A DNA stretch of 43,614 nt. Origin: Ichthyophthirius multifiliis (lineage: Eukaryota > Ciliophora > Oligohymenophorea > Hymenostomatida). Both the position numbers and the translations under genes were made by a program. This document shows positions 11,456 through 22,975 of the stretch, one piece after another (positions within the stretch are counted from its first letter, which is position 1; every line of letters begins with the position of its first letter). The notes beneath the pieces are model-generated. The model did no database searches, was not told where the DNA came from, and saw only the letters and a program-made list of their open reading frames with translations. The DNA lies in NCBI RefSeq assembly GCF_000220395.1, contig NW_004086030.1, positions 1 to 43,614 of the forward strand, written 5' to 3'.

Positions 11456-12124
11456 ATGTCCGAATAATAATAATCAGTAAGATACTGCCGTGCTTTCCAA
11501 AACGACAACTGTACCTATGGAGAAAACTGCAAATACGCCCACTAAATATAACCCAAAAGACAAAACGAAAACAACGAAGAAAGACGTTATGAAACCAGAT
11601 AACAAAAAGTTTGCTTTGATTATTAAAATGGAAACTGTAGTTATGGTGATAACTGTAGATTTTCACACAGAACCAAGAACACATACAATTAATAAAGAAA
11701 CGAATGTCGTGCTTTCTAAAGAGGAGAATGTAAATATGGTGAGAACTGTAAATATTCTCATGAAAAGAGAAGAACCTGTAACGATTTCTAAAATGGAAAT
11801 TGCAAATATGGTGAAAACTGTAAATACTCACATGAAATTTAATAAAAAAGAACAACTTAATAGACTAAACCTTGTAGAGATTTCTTGAATGGAGAATGCA
11901 AATATGGTGAAAATTGTAGATTCTCTCATTCTTAATAGGCTGAAGAAGGTGGAAATTAATAATAAAACTATAAAAATCGTTCTTATAGAAAATAATATAG
12001 AAATAACAACTATGACGGACAAAAAACTAAATAATGTAGAGATTTCTAAAATGGAGATTGCAAATATGCTGAAAATTGTAGATTTAGTCATGAACCTGCA
12101 TAATAAGTTGAAGTTGCTAATTGA
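11456..12124 (+). CDS. Six-finger CCCH zinc-finger protein
   Basis: Single exon, 222 aa, ATG 11456 to TGA 12122-12124. Six fingers all follow C-x7-C-x5-C-x3-H: C11-H29, C53-H71, C84-H102, C108-H126, C140-H158 and C194-H212. Each has the core CKYGENC(K/R)xSH or close to it, so the array arose by internal duplication. Linkers are short and rich in Gln, Asn and Arg, with a longer 35-residue basic linker before the last finger. CCCH fingers of this type usually bind single-stranded RNA (as in TTP, MBNL, CPSF4), so an RNA-binding role is likely, but no orthologue can be named. The gene is clearly less AT-rich than its surroundings. A standard-code frame at 11490-11888 and minus-strand frames across it are shadows. 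Confidence 0.9.
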
Positions 12125-12379
12125 TTTTTATTTAGTAATTTATTAAGAAAAGAAAAATTAATGTTTTTTTTTTTTTCAATATAAAAATTTATAAATGCAT
12201 TTATTTTAGTTGTTAAATAAAATGAAAATTTTTTATTTAATTATTTATTTATTTTAAAAAAAATTAATATATAATTTTAGCTTATATTAAATTACTTTTT
12301 ATATATTTTTTAAATTATTTAAATTAAAGTTAAAACAAAAATTTTTTATTTTAATAAGAATTAGATGATTTTTTTAATT

Positions 12380-14267
12380 TCATTAGTTATTATACATAAT
12401 TCCTTTTTCAAATTATTCTAATTTATGAGTTAACTTATCTTTGATTTCTTAAGTAATAACTTTTTTATAACTAGTATTATTAAAAAAGAATCTGTCTAAA
12501 AGTTTATTTTAATTATAATTTTTATTTAATTTTAAATCATCATTATAATCTTTTATATTACTATTTTTCGGCTAAAACTTTTGTTAAAAATTGGTTTATA
12601 GTTTTGAGTATTACCTTTAAAAGCCAGATTATAAAGAATTAATTTTTTTTTAAAATGAATTTGATTAATTATAGTATAATCCAATCATATTTTTTAGCTT
12701 TTAAATTTTATGAGAATATTGAGGATTTACAGGATCTATATTTGAATTTTGGCTTGTATTTTATGCAAAATAAATTTAGGCAACATTTTATTATTATTTA
12801 CTTAAATTTTAATACATTTTTTGTTTCAAATTAGAATTAAAATATCCATTAATTTATTATTTTTTTATTAAGTTTATATTTAATCTTATTATTATTCTTA
12901 GTCTTATATTACTTATTTTTTTTTCGATATATTTAATGAGATTTCCTTTTAATCTGATCTTTTAATTTCTTATAATAAATAGTTTAAATTTGGTAAGCTT
13001 TTATTCTTATATTTTGCTTAGAAACTATTTTATAATTCATTCATTAAATTTTCGTCGTTACTAAATTCACTAACTTACTTTTTTAATTAATTTTATACTA
13101 TATTTTATTATGTTTATAAAGGACTTTGTATATTTGCATCATTTTCAGGTTTTAAAACTTAAGATTATTAAACTATTTTTATGTTTTATAATTATTCTTA
13201 TAAATATTCTAAATTTTACAAACATTACTTATATTATTATAAAATATTTAAATCAAATTTGCCTATTATAAATAATTTTACATAAATATTTATTTAAAAT
13301 ATAGAATATATACCTTAATTTGTAATATTATCTGAAGATTTTTTATCAAGAGATTTTACATTATCATTTTTTTTAACTATATTTTTAATTTAATTTAAAA
13401 ACATTTTTAATTTAAACTTTTATTCTCCATATTTTTTAATTTCTACTATTTTACTTACATTTTACGCTTATTATTCGGTATTTTCATTATAAAAATAGCC
13501 TTTAGATTTCGTTAATAATTAAAGTTTTTATTAAGAAAAGCTACTATTATTTTATTATATTTTAGATTGATCATAGTCTTATAAATCTATATATATATAT
13601 ATATATATATTATTTTTATTATTTTTTTAGTATTATTTTTAATAAAAAAACCATATGAAAAATGATTTCTTTTGTGTTAAATTATATGTTTAGAATCTTA
13701 ATCATATTTTTAATTTTCAATAATAAAATCTTTATTTGAAGAATTTTTATATTTTTGTAAAAAAATTTTAAACTTATTTCCTTTGTTTGATAAATATTTA
13801 GTTATATATTAAAATTCAGGAAGTAATAACTTGCAAAGATTCTCTATTTTATATTAATTATAATCTGAATAATATTAATTATAATACTATGTAATTTATC
13901 TATGCATTAACATTAATTTTCTAAAACTGTCTTTTATTTATTATATTATTTCCCCTTTCTTAATAACTCCAGATAAATAATCGTTTAATATTTTTCTTTT
14001 TAAAGTTACTTTTTCCTTTATTTTAACTTAATTCTAATTTATTAAAGCATCTTGATTGAATCTTAATTAATATACTTTAGAATCTATTTTAGAGTAACTT
14101 TTTGATGTATACAAACTTATATAACTTTTATCATATCTTATATTGGATGTATTATTATATTTTTAAGGCATCTTTAAATATCTGCAATTTTTATGTATAA
14201 AATCCTATATTTAAGATAAATTATCATTTTCTTTATTTTCTTCAAAAGTAATATAATTAACTTTCAT
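12380..14267 (-). CDS. Asn/Gln/Lys-rich protein with predicted coiled coil
   Basis: Three exons (14267-13652, 13586-13314, 13262-12380) with in-phase GT/AG introns of 65 and 51 bp; about 590 aa. The start ATG at 14265-14267 opens MKVNYITFEENKENDN. The N-terminal third has a helical segment (KVTLKRKILNDYLSGVIKKG, then FRKLMLMHRQITQYYNQY); the rest is low-complexity Asn, Gln, Lys and Ser with short helical stretches. No known domain was recognised. The reading frame breaks once in exon 3: past an A run (T7 on the plus strand at 12860-12866, or the longer run near 12920) coding continues in the -1 frame to TGA at 12380-12382, a one-base deficit as elsewhere in the window. Convergent with the CCCH gene. 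Confidence 0.75.
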
Positions 14268-14753
14268 ATTTTTTAGAATCTTTTAAATTTTTTATAAGTA
14301 AAAATTTAAAAGAAATAAATAAAAAAAAATGTTTAATGTTTTTTGTGTTTGTAAAAATAAAAAAAAACTATTATAATTTAAAATTAATAAATATTTTTTA
14401 GGATTTATATATATATTTTATTTTTTGCTAAATATGCATTTCAAAAAAAACATCTTTTTTTATTTTTAATTTAACTAAATTACAATATTTTTATTTCAAT
14501 TAAAATAGCTAGTGGTATTGTCCTATTTTATTTTATAACTAAAAAAAGAAAAAAATTCTAAAATAAAAAACAATAAAAGAAAAAAAAAAAAATAACAAAA
14601 ATATTTTTAATTAAAACACAAAGAAACAATTTTTAAATTAAAAACATAATAAAATTATTTATTTACAAATATTTTCAAATAATATATATTAAATAATTCC
14701 AATATCAATTAAAAAATTAAAAATAAAAATAAAAAAAAAAAGAAAAAAAAATT
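14268..14753. promoter_or_regulatory. Divergent intergenic region between two coiled-coil genes
   Basis: 486 bp, almost only A and T, between two genes transcribed away from each other. It should contain both promoters. No motif stands out. Confidence 0.3.
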
Positions 14754-14844
14754 ATGATGACAGAAAAAAATAAAGCACTTCCATATCATGAACAACCAGA
14801 ACATCCAAGAACTAAATCGTTAAAAAATTAGAAATATAATTTTT

Positions 14845-14901
<57 letters not shown>

Positions 14902-16994
14902 TATTTATATTTATAACTATTTATATTAGATCTGTAATGACAGATATGAGAAAAACTAACTTAGTATAAAGGTCTACAATCGATAATTAAAACAATGATT
15001 TACTTTAATAAATTTAAAGTCTTTAATTACAACTAGAAAATAAATCAAAAGAAATTAGAATGTTAAGAAATGAAAAGAATGAATTAACTACAAAATTAAT
15101 GGATGTTTCATAAAAAGTTTAATTTATTGAAACAAAAGAATTCACCAGTAGCGAAAATACTGTTAATGTTATTAAAAATTTAGAAAAATAAATAGAAGAA
15201 GTATAATTTGCAAATACAGATTTAAGGTAAAAATATCAATAAAAATAAAAAAATAAATTTAACTTAAAAGAGCTGACTTAAGTAATTATAAAAAAATGAA
15301 AAAAACTCTTGAAGACGAAATAGAAAATTTAAAAATTTCCAGAGCTTAGTAATTAGAAAACCATAAAGAAGAAATAAACTAATTAAGAATAAGATAAAAA
15401 ACATTAGTTGAAGATTTATAAGAATAAAAAAGAAAATATGATCATCTTCATTTCTATTTAGAAAGAAATGCAAAATAATATGAATTTGAAGAAGAACGTA
15501 AAAAAAAAAAAATAGTGAATAAAAAATAAATAAAAAAAGAATATAGAAGTTAATTAAAAATTAAAGATGCACAATTAACAGAACTTTAATAAAAATTAAA
15601 TTAAAGGGAAAAAAACGAATTTTATGAAATAAAAATAAATATGTTATATGATGAAAACGAAAGATTAAAACTTCTTATAGGAGACAAGAATAAAGAACTA
15701 GAATTATTTACAGAAAAAATAAACAGATTATAAGGCAACTCGTCTAAATAAATGGAAACAATACGTTTAACTATTGAAAGTTAATTAAAAATAGATTATG
15801 ATAGAAAATTAAGATAATAAACAACCTAATTAGAAAGCCAAATACAAAAATTAAATTTCGAATTAAAATAATCAAATGATTAATTAGAATAATTGAAAAA
15901 AAATTCCACCTAATTAAATGATGAACATTAAAGAATGACTTATGCAGTTACTTCTGGTATCGAAGAAGCCTAGTTATGGAAATAAAGATATTAATAATTA
16001 GAAATTGCACATAATAGCTAATAAAGAAATGAATCTGTAAGTATTGAATTATAAAATAAGATATAAACTATTTCTGATTTGGAAATAAAAATTTCTGTTT
16101 TATAAAATTAACTGAATGTCTATAAAGTAATATATATTTATAATTTAATTTCTTTTTACTCCTAAGATATATATATATATATATACTTATTTTTTATTTT
16201 AATAAAAAGAATGTATTTGAAGGAAATGAAACTGTTTCTATTGTTAAATTTGAATAACTATAGAAAGAAAATAATGATTATAAAGTTGTTATTGATCATC
16301 TAAAAGCAAAACTTGATGCGGCAGAAGAAATTATTAGAATTAATAGAATTGGTTAAGAAGCTGATATTATTTAATAATTGAAAATATAGAATGAAGATCT
16401 AAAGTTGTAAAATGAGGAAATGAAAAATGATATACTTGTATTAATTGCAAAGTAAGAGGAAGTAAATTATCTATTTTTTTATATTATATTTTTTTTTATT
16501 TAAACAAACAAAAATATATATATATGTGTATTAAAAAGGATGGACCAGAAGAATAAATAAAATAATCAAAAACCTATTAAAATGAAATATATTCAAATTA
16601 AAATAATATATTGCCTATAAAATGTAAATTTTCTAAATTAATTTTATTTTATTGTATTTTTTGTTATAAAAAAAATATATATATTAATAAATTATGAAAA
16701 TTATTTATTATTAATATTTAAGCTAATACAAACTTTATGTAATCATAGAATTTATAATCATAGAATTTATAATTATAGAATTTATAATCATAGAATTTAT
16801 AATCATAGAATTTACAATCTTATAATTTTTAATCTTAGAATATATAGTTACCCACTCTAGGTAATTATTAATAATAAAATTAAAGCAATTACCAATAATA
16901 ATAAGATTTTAATACAAAAAATACTTTTAGAAGCTCTTATAATTATACAACATCTAATAATAATAATTAATTATTATCTAATAACTTTTAATGA
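14754..16994 (+). CDS. Long coiled-coil protein with C-terminal QSQNL repeats
   Basis: Six exons (14754-14818, 14930-15226, 15271-16126, 16210-16461, 16539-16623, 16723-16994), all GT/AG and in phase, total 608 aa. After a short N-terminal segment (YHEQPEHPRTKS) residues 40-510 form an almost continuous heptad-like coiled coil rich in Glu, Lys, Gln and Leu. Examples are LQLQLENKSKEIRMLRNEK and MKKTLEDEIENLKISRAQQ. Exon 6 encodes seven copies of a QSQNL pentapeptide from a 15-bp tandem repeat, then an Asn/Gln-rich tail ending NNFQ with TGA 16992-16994. Nearly all Gln codons are TAA or TAG, so the gene is invisible in the standard code. A role in the cortex, basal body or axoneme would be typical of such proteins in ciliates, but this is inference; no specific family was recognised. 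Confidence 0.88.
14857..14897. repeat. AT microsatellite in intron 1
   Basis: About 20 AT units inside the 111-bp first intron (14819-14929) of the coiled-coil gene. Confidence 0.95.
16738..16842 (+). repeat. 15-bp tandem repeat encoding QSQNL
   Basis: About seven copies of the unit TAATCATAGAATTTA with single-base variants (TTA for TCA, CTT for CAT in later copies). It stays in frame and encodes Gln-Ser-Gln-Asn-Leu with TAA and TAG as Gln. In the standard code each copy would carry two stops, so the repeat can be coding only under the ciliate code. Confidence 0.9.
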
Positions 16995-17276
16995 AAACTA
17001 TCAGAACCAGTCGCATATAAGTATTATATAGAATAGAATTTTTGAAAATATATAGTTTTTTTTATTTTATTAAAAATTATATAATAATAAATTTATACTA
17101 TTATTAATAAAGAAAACTTTTTTAAAAAATTAATTATATTTATTTTTAATTTCTTTCTTATTTTTTTTTAAAATAAAATAAAATAATAATTTATAATAAA
17201 TAATAGCTTTTTATTTAAATTATAGTAATTAATTAGTATATTTTTATAATAATAAAAATGGTATAGTTTTTCTATA

Positions 17277-19102
17277 TCATAACAAATTTTATTCGATTTA
17301 ATTATTTTGTACTTATGTTTCTAATTTATTTAATTCTTATTTTGTAAAAAGTAACATATATTCTAAAGCATTTAATTAATTTAATAAAAAATGCATTTTA
17401 TCATCACTTAAATTTTCTTATTGTGAAACTTTACATTCGGATATAATTTGATTGAATTATATTTAGCTTAATTAATTATTACTATTTACATCTTCATTTT
17501 AATTATTTTCACTTTAAATTTAATTTTAATTATTATTAATGTTAAAGTTAAATAATTACATGCTTTGATTTTGATTTATTTAATTTACATTTTAGTAGGA
17601 ATCATATTATTAACTATTTTAAGATTAAGAGGAATTTTGAATTTATGATTCCATCTTTAATTTTTATTAAATTAAATTTTCGAATAAATTAATTAAAATA
17701 TATATGTTTTTTTACTTCATTCATATATTTATTAAAGAATTTATTAACTCTTTTTTAGAAATACTCAATAAATTAAGATTCTAATAATTTAAAGAATTAA
17801 CTTTTTTATTCTATTTGAAGAAATTCATCTTAATTATCATTTAAAGATAAACTTTTATTTTAAATTTATTATTTTTATTTTTCCTATAAAGTTTTTTATT
17901 TATGAAGTTATTTATTTAATTTATATTTTTTATAAAAAACAGAATAATCTTTTAGACATTTCTATTATTTTAATTAAATATTGCTCTTTTATAATAATTA
18001 GTAAAGCTTATTTTAATCCTCATATTTATTTTTTTCTTTATTCTTTCTATTATATCTCCTTTTATTGTAAGTAATATAATTATTAATATTATTCTGATTA
18101 CTATTATTAATATTATTATTTTTATTATTTTCATTACTAAAGTTATTTTAGTTTTTTTCGTCAATTTATATGTTAAAGTTATTTATATTCTATTATTAAT
18201 CATTTTAATCTTTAATTTTTTGTAATATTTTATTAGACTATTAACCCTCACTTATTATTTAGTTTTTTTCAAATTTATCTTTATTTTCTGTATTGTTTTA
18301 GCTTTCCCTTTCCTTTTATTATTTTTTTAATGTTTTTAAATCTATATTCGAGAATTACCTATTTACATTTTTTATATTTTCTTATGAATTTGTCATATTT
18401 TTAATAATTGAATCATTCATTAATTTTCTAAATGTGCTATAAAATCTATTTTTTATTGCATTTTCAGTTCTTCCTTTTTATTTATTTAAAGAATTAAGTT
18501 TTTTTTTTAAAAAAAAAAAATAATAATAATAAATAAAATTTTTAAAATCCTATTTATATTTTTTATTTTTTTTTTAAATAAAAACACTTTTTATAAAATT
18601 TTAAAAAATTAATAAATTATACTACTATAATTGATTTAATATTATTATATTTAATTATTTATATAACAAATATCTTTTAATTTTTAGATATTTTTAATAT
18701 TAACTCTTTATTATAAATATATAAATATTACCTTTTAATTATTTTGATATAAAACTCCATGCTGATCCATTATCTAAATATCCTTAAAATATAATTTAAT
18801 CTTCTTCTATAGTCCAATTTCCTTTTTTAAATCAGGTTTTAAACCATTAAACCATCTTTCTCTGCATTATTTACTATTTCTTCCTGGTATAGTATCTGAA
18901 CATTATTGCCATTTTTATGGTCCATTTATTTTTACCCATTTAAAAATTTTTTCATCTTCTTCTTTTTCCCATGGACCTTTTATTTATGATATTAAAATTA
19001 ATATTATTTTTGATTTTGAATTAATTTTATATTGTATTTTTTTTTATAAAAACTTTTTTATTTACCTTTTTTAATATAAGGTATATTTTAAGCATTTAAC
19101 AT
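17277..19102 (-). CDS. R2R3 Myb DNA-binding protein
   Basis: Four exons: 19102-19066, 18976-18732, 18473-17716 and 17654-17277; introns 89, 258 and 61 bp, all GT/AG. About 472 aa. The N-terminus begins MLNAQNIPYIKKGPWEKEED and carries two Myb repeats. Repeat 1 has its tryptophans in KGPWEKEED, KWQQC and RERWFNGLKP; repeat 2 has GNWTIEEDQ, GSAWSFISKQL and the recognition helix GRTENAIKNRFYSTFRK. This is the c-Myb/CDC5-like class that binds DNA in the nucleus. The remaining 350 residues are Asn/Gln-rich, with a short coiled coil and a C-terminal LNALEYMLLFTKQELNKLE helix, probably for regulation. The frame breaks once between the repeats, at an A6 run (plus-strand T6 18823-18828), where one more A restores GNWTIEED. 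The long third-exon frame on its own would miss the Myb domain. Confidence 0.9.
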
Positions 19103-19186
19103 TATTATGTATTGTTTAATTTTTTTTTATTATTTTTTTTAAATATACAGAAATTGCTAAAATTAAAAAATATAAATTTTCAATTT

Positions 19187-20023
19187 TCAAAAACTTTAAA
19201 AATATTATAATAAAATAAAATTAGAAAAAAATACGATTTAGAAAATAATAATAATATATAAAAAGATACATATGCAAATATATATATATATATATTTTAA
19301 TTTTATTTATATTTATATTTATTATAATATTTATTAAAAATAATATTTATCATTAATCTTATTAATTCTAACATTCTGCAATCTTATTTTTAACTATTTA
19401 TTTATATTAATTATTTTTAAAAATTTGTGGCATTACTTTTTGTTAAAATTACTTCTTTCCCTTTAAAATATTATACTTATTTGTAATTTTTATTCGAATT
19501 ATTAAATAATGCAATATTTTATATTTTTAGCATCAACTATTCTAAATTAATTACATTTTAATATGAATACCTATTAAAACATTAACCAAGTTTTCACTTA
19601 TTAAAAGTGACTATATTTTTAAAATTTCATAATGTTTCTAATCTAAATTGAGTCCTTTAAAATTCCTCTTAGAAAATATTATATTTAACTTTTAAAAAGT
19701 TTTTTTTGAATTAATTCTGTTTTTGAAATTTCTTCATTTTCTAAATTAAAAGTAAACATATAAATTTCAAGAACTTGCCTATTTAAATAAAAATTATAAA
19801 GTAAAAGAATTTAATTTTCAGTTTATTTTTTATACTATATTAAATTACACATTTTAGACAATTTTAATCTACTATTATTTATGTAATATTATTAAGTATG
19901 CTTCCTATATATTCTTCTATACTATATATACATATGATTTGTACATTTCTACTAATACTTTTCTGTATTTTTTACCGTGATAAATTTTTTAAATAAGAAT
20001 AAACTTTGTGTTCTATACACCAT
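19187..20023 (-). pseudogene. Possible HORMA-domain (Hop1-like) gene relic
   Basis: A minus-strand segment after a plausible acceptor at 19779-19780 reads QVLEIYMFTFNLENEEIS, then KKLFKSQIQYFLRGILKDS. Just upstream, in another frame, is SILNNITQIIVDQNCLK. The order and spacing recall HORMA proteins such as Hop1/HORMAD (a Lk-l-i strand, then vlExYxFxF, a helix, and a long C-terminal strand region), which act on meiotic chromosome axes. The frame stays open to TGA at 19187-19189, but the last 90 codons look like non-coding AT sequence. Exon structure upstream could not be fixed, and codons are richer in Ile/Asn/Lys than in firm genes. It may be a degraded copy or a divergent gene with indel errors. 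Confidence 0.3.
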
Positions 20024-20842
20024 TAAGTTAATAATTATAAAATTTAAACAAAAATATAAATACTTTTTTTTCTTTTTATATGTAAAGTGTCAATAATTAA
20101 ATTATGTTTTAAAACTTATTAAATTTTTATTTATTTTTAAAATAAATTTAAATAGACTCAAAATATTTATAAAAAATCAAAACTTTGTTGATCTATGTAA
20201 TAAATGGCATTAAGATAATTAAATAAATATAAAAATACATTTGTAAAAATCGAAAATATTATGTGAAAACACTTTCAAAAAGTAGAGCAAAACAGTATGT
20301 ATTTTAGCCAAGCATTAATAAAGTTGAAATATTATTTAAGTCATTTATTTAGAGAATATATATAATTAAAAAAAGCTTTTAATTATAAAATATAAAAGGC
20401 AATTAAAAAAAGAGAATAATAAAAATGAATAAATAGAAACCTAATAAAAAACTGTTTTTTTGGTGAAATCTTTTATAAATGAATATAGTGTATACCCATA
20501 TTACTTAAGAAAAAAAAATTAATTAAGTAAAAATAAATAGAGATTATTAAAAATAAATTCAAATATAACTAATATTTTAAAATTGCATAAATAAATAAAT
20601 ATTTTAATTATATCATAAAATAAATTCTAGTATTTTTAATGGTTAATTATAAGAACTTGATGACAAATATAATATACTTTCTTTTTGAACAAGTATTTTT
20701 TTATTTATAATAATAATGTATAAAAAAAATAGAGTTAAACAAAGAATTATTTATAAATTCAATAAATTTATTTTTAAAAAACAATTAAATACATAAAAAT
20801 ATGTTTAAAGAAAATTTAATAATATAAACATTAGAATTAATT
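20024..20842. other. AT-rich intergenic region
   Basis: About 820 bp with no sustained frame. A 13-codon frame at about 20424 (MNKQKPNKKLFFW) ends at TGA and was not called. A minus-sense ATTGCC-T-run word lies at 20394-20403. Confidence 0.4.
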
Positions 20843-21301
20843 TCAAAATATAATATATTATTACATTTTTTTATTATGAATGTAAGTAATAGATAAAGAT
20901 TTATTAAGTTTTGTGCTTTTTTATTAAGTTAGGCTTGTATTAAATTTTTAATCTTATTATAATATCGAGCTATTTTCTTATTAATAATTATCATAATTTG
21001 AAGTTTTAGCCCTGAAAATTTAATTTTTATATGTATTTTAAATATACTCGTAAAATTTAATAGAATTATTATATGTTTATATTACTTTCTTTTACTATTA
21101 TGTATTTTATTTTAATAATTTTTATTCATAACTTAATTTTTTATTTGTTAAAGCTCTTTTAATAGGCTATCGTATTATTAAATTTGTTCCTATTGATGAA
21201 TTATCTCTCTTAATAACACTTTGTAAGTCAATTAAGTTAAAACTTTATAATGTTTACTCTGATTTTAAAGTTTATTTATTACGTGTATTTAATTTTTACA
21301 T
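20843..21301 (-). CDS. Small basic Gln/Lys-rich protein, unrecognised
   Basis: Single uninterrupted frame of 152 aa, ATG at 21299-21301, TGA at 20843-20845. The composition is basic and polar: N-terminal LNTRNKQTLKSEQTL, then IGTNLIIRQPIKRALTNKKL, a helical YEQKLLKQNTQQQKKVIQ stretch and an Asn/Gln-rich C-terminus. No signal peptide, membrane segment or known motif. Balanced codon use with Arg, Gly, Pro and Ala codons distinguishes it from open AT-rich background. It lies about 30 bp downstream of the poly-A run after the kinase gene on the same strand. Function unknown. Confidence 0.65.
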
Positions 21302-21333
21302 ATTAAATACTTAACTAATAAAATAAAAGTAAA

Positions 21334-21352
21334 TTTTTTTTTTTTTTTTTTT
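21334..21352. repeat. T19 homopolymer
   Basis: A run of 19 T on the plus strand between the kinase 3' end and the start of the small gene at 21301, both on the minus strand. Confidence 0.9.
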
Positions 21353-22975
21353 AATAACTGTTAATTAAATTAAATTATTTTCAAATTTATTTAGTTTTCA
21401 TTATCTTCTGGGATATCAAAATCATCTTCAACTATATTAAATTTAAAATAGTTATGTTCTAATGCTTTTTCAGGAGTTATTCTTTTTTAAGGGTCTGATT
21501 AAAGCATTTATTTTAATAAATCTTAACCTTTTTTTATAAAAAATTGAATAATTAAATATAAAATTAAATAATTTATTGTTTTTTTTTAAAAAATAAAATA
21601 AAATACATTATTAATTATAATTTCTCAATTCTGGGATGTTAAAATCTATTTTGCATCTTTTATTTAATAAAAGTGTTTCTTTAGTATTTTTTCCATTAAA
21701 TAAAGGTTTTAAAGTCAAACTTTTTTAATATTGATATTTAATTCAAAATATAAAAAAAGAATTACATATAAAAGAAAATAGCCCCCAAACTAAAAACATC
21801 ACATTAAGAATCATATTTTTAGTGTCTTTCATTAAAATTAATTATTTCAGGTGCAACATATCCAGGAGTACCGCATTTAGGATAAATATAATTTTCCGCA
21901 TTTTAAAAAGTTGCTAATCCAAAATCAATTAAAATACTCTCAACTTCATGTCTTTAATTCAAAAGTATATTATCTGGTTTTATATCTCTATGAAGTATTC
22001 CTTTTTATTTTAAATAAACCAAAGTGCTAATCATTTGTTTCATAAATTTAATAATAAAATCTTCATTTATTGGGGATAAGTTTTTTCTTTTGCTAATTAA
22101 GGATTATCCTTTATTTTAATTGTTAAAGCGATTCTTTCTAATAGTGAACCTCCATAACATAAAGGTATAACTATATAATAATTATTTAAAGATTCCCAAA
22201 CTTCCAATATTTATAAAATACCTTCATGTTTTAAGCAACGCATAATTTTTATTTCATTATAAAAGGCTTCCTGAAAAAAATAAATAGATTATAATTAAAT
22301 TTATATTAAAATTATTTTTATTACATATCCATTATTCTCATTAAATAAACGGTCTTTATGAAATGCTTTAATTGCAAATTATTAGTTTGTTTATATTTAT
22401 TTAATTAAATATACCTTTTTATTTTAATAATATTTAATTTTTTATTATTACGACTGCAAAGCTACCTTTTCCAAGACTTTTTATAGTTTTATAAATTAAA
22501 TGAAATCCCCTTTATATAATATTTTCTTGTAAAAATGAAATAATATTTTCTTTTTATTCTATAAAATAACATTCACATATCATAATTTAATCCATTTACT
22601 GAATATTATTTACCTATAAATTATCGTATATAATTTTTATGTTTTATTATTCTTATTCTACTTTTATTTAAGAATCTTAAGTTCTAATAAATTAAAAACC
22701 TAAATATTCATTATTTGTTTCGTTCATAATCCATTCTACTCTTAATCGATTATCTAATTATATTTAAGTTATTTAATTTGTTATATTGTTTTCAAACTAA
22801 AGTATTATTAAATTATATATTGATTTTTTATTTAGTTTAATTTTTTATTTCTTTTAAAGAAATAAAAAAAATAAAAATATTTACCAATATTTTTTCTTCT
22901 TAAAAATAAATCATTAAAGTTTATAATTAATCTAAAAAAATGTTATTTTAAGAAAATTTTACGCTTATTAAACAT
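21353..22975 (-). CDS. CAMK-like serine/threonine kinase with N-terminal extension
   Basis: Secure exons: 22727-22452, 22414-22325, 22270-21766, 21719-21607 and 21527-about 21353, with in-phase GT/AG introns of 37, 54, 46 and 79 bp. Kinase motifs in order: LGKGSFAVV, Lys in FAIKAFHKDR, Glu in NEIKIMRCL, HRDIKPDNILLN, DFGLATF, CGTPGYVAPEII, then DVFSLGAIFFY and SDPQKRITPEKAL. CGTPGYVAPE and the layout place it near the CAMK group. The N-terminal extension (LDNRLRVEWIMNE, EYLGFQFIR) might be a PH-like domain; an upstream exon starting at 22975 (MFNKRKIFLKQHFF) is plausible but would need two indels to join. One break lies at the A6 run (T6 at 22081-22086), where one more A restores the frame. 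No TGA closes the last exon before the poly-A tract, so the C-terminus is uncertain. Confidence 0.85.

Noticed and set aside
11490-11888. 132-codon standard-code frame on the plus strand, and minus-strand frames of 155 and 87 codons over the same place
   Set aside because: They lie over the six-finger CCCH gene, whose frame has perfect spacing of 18 Cys and 6 His; the others are its shadows.
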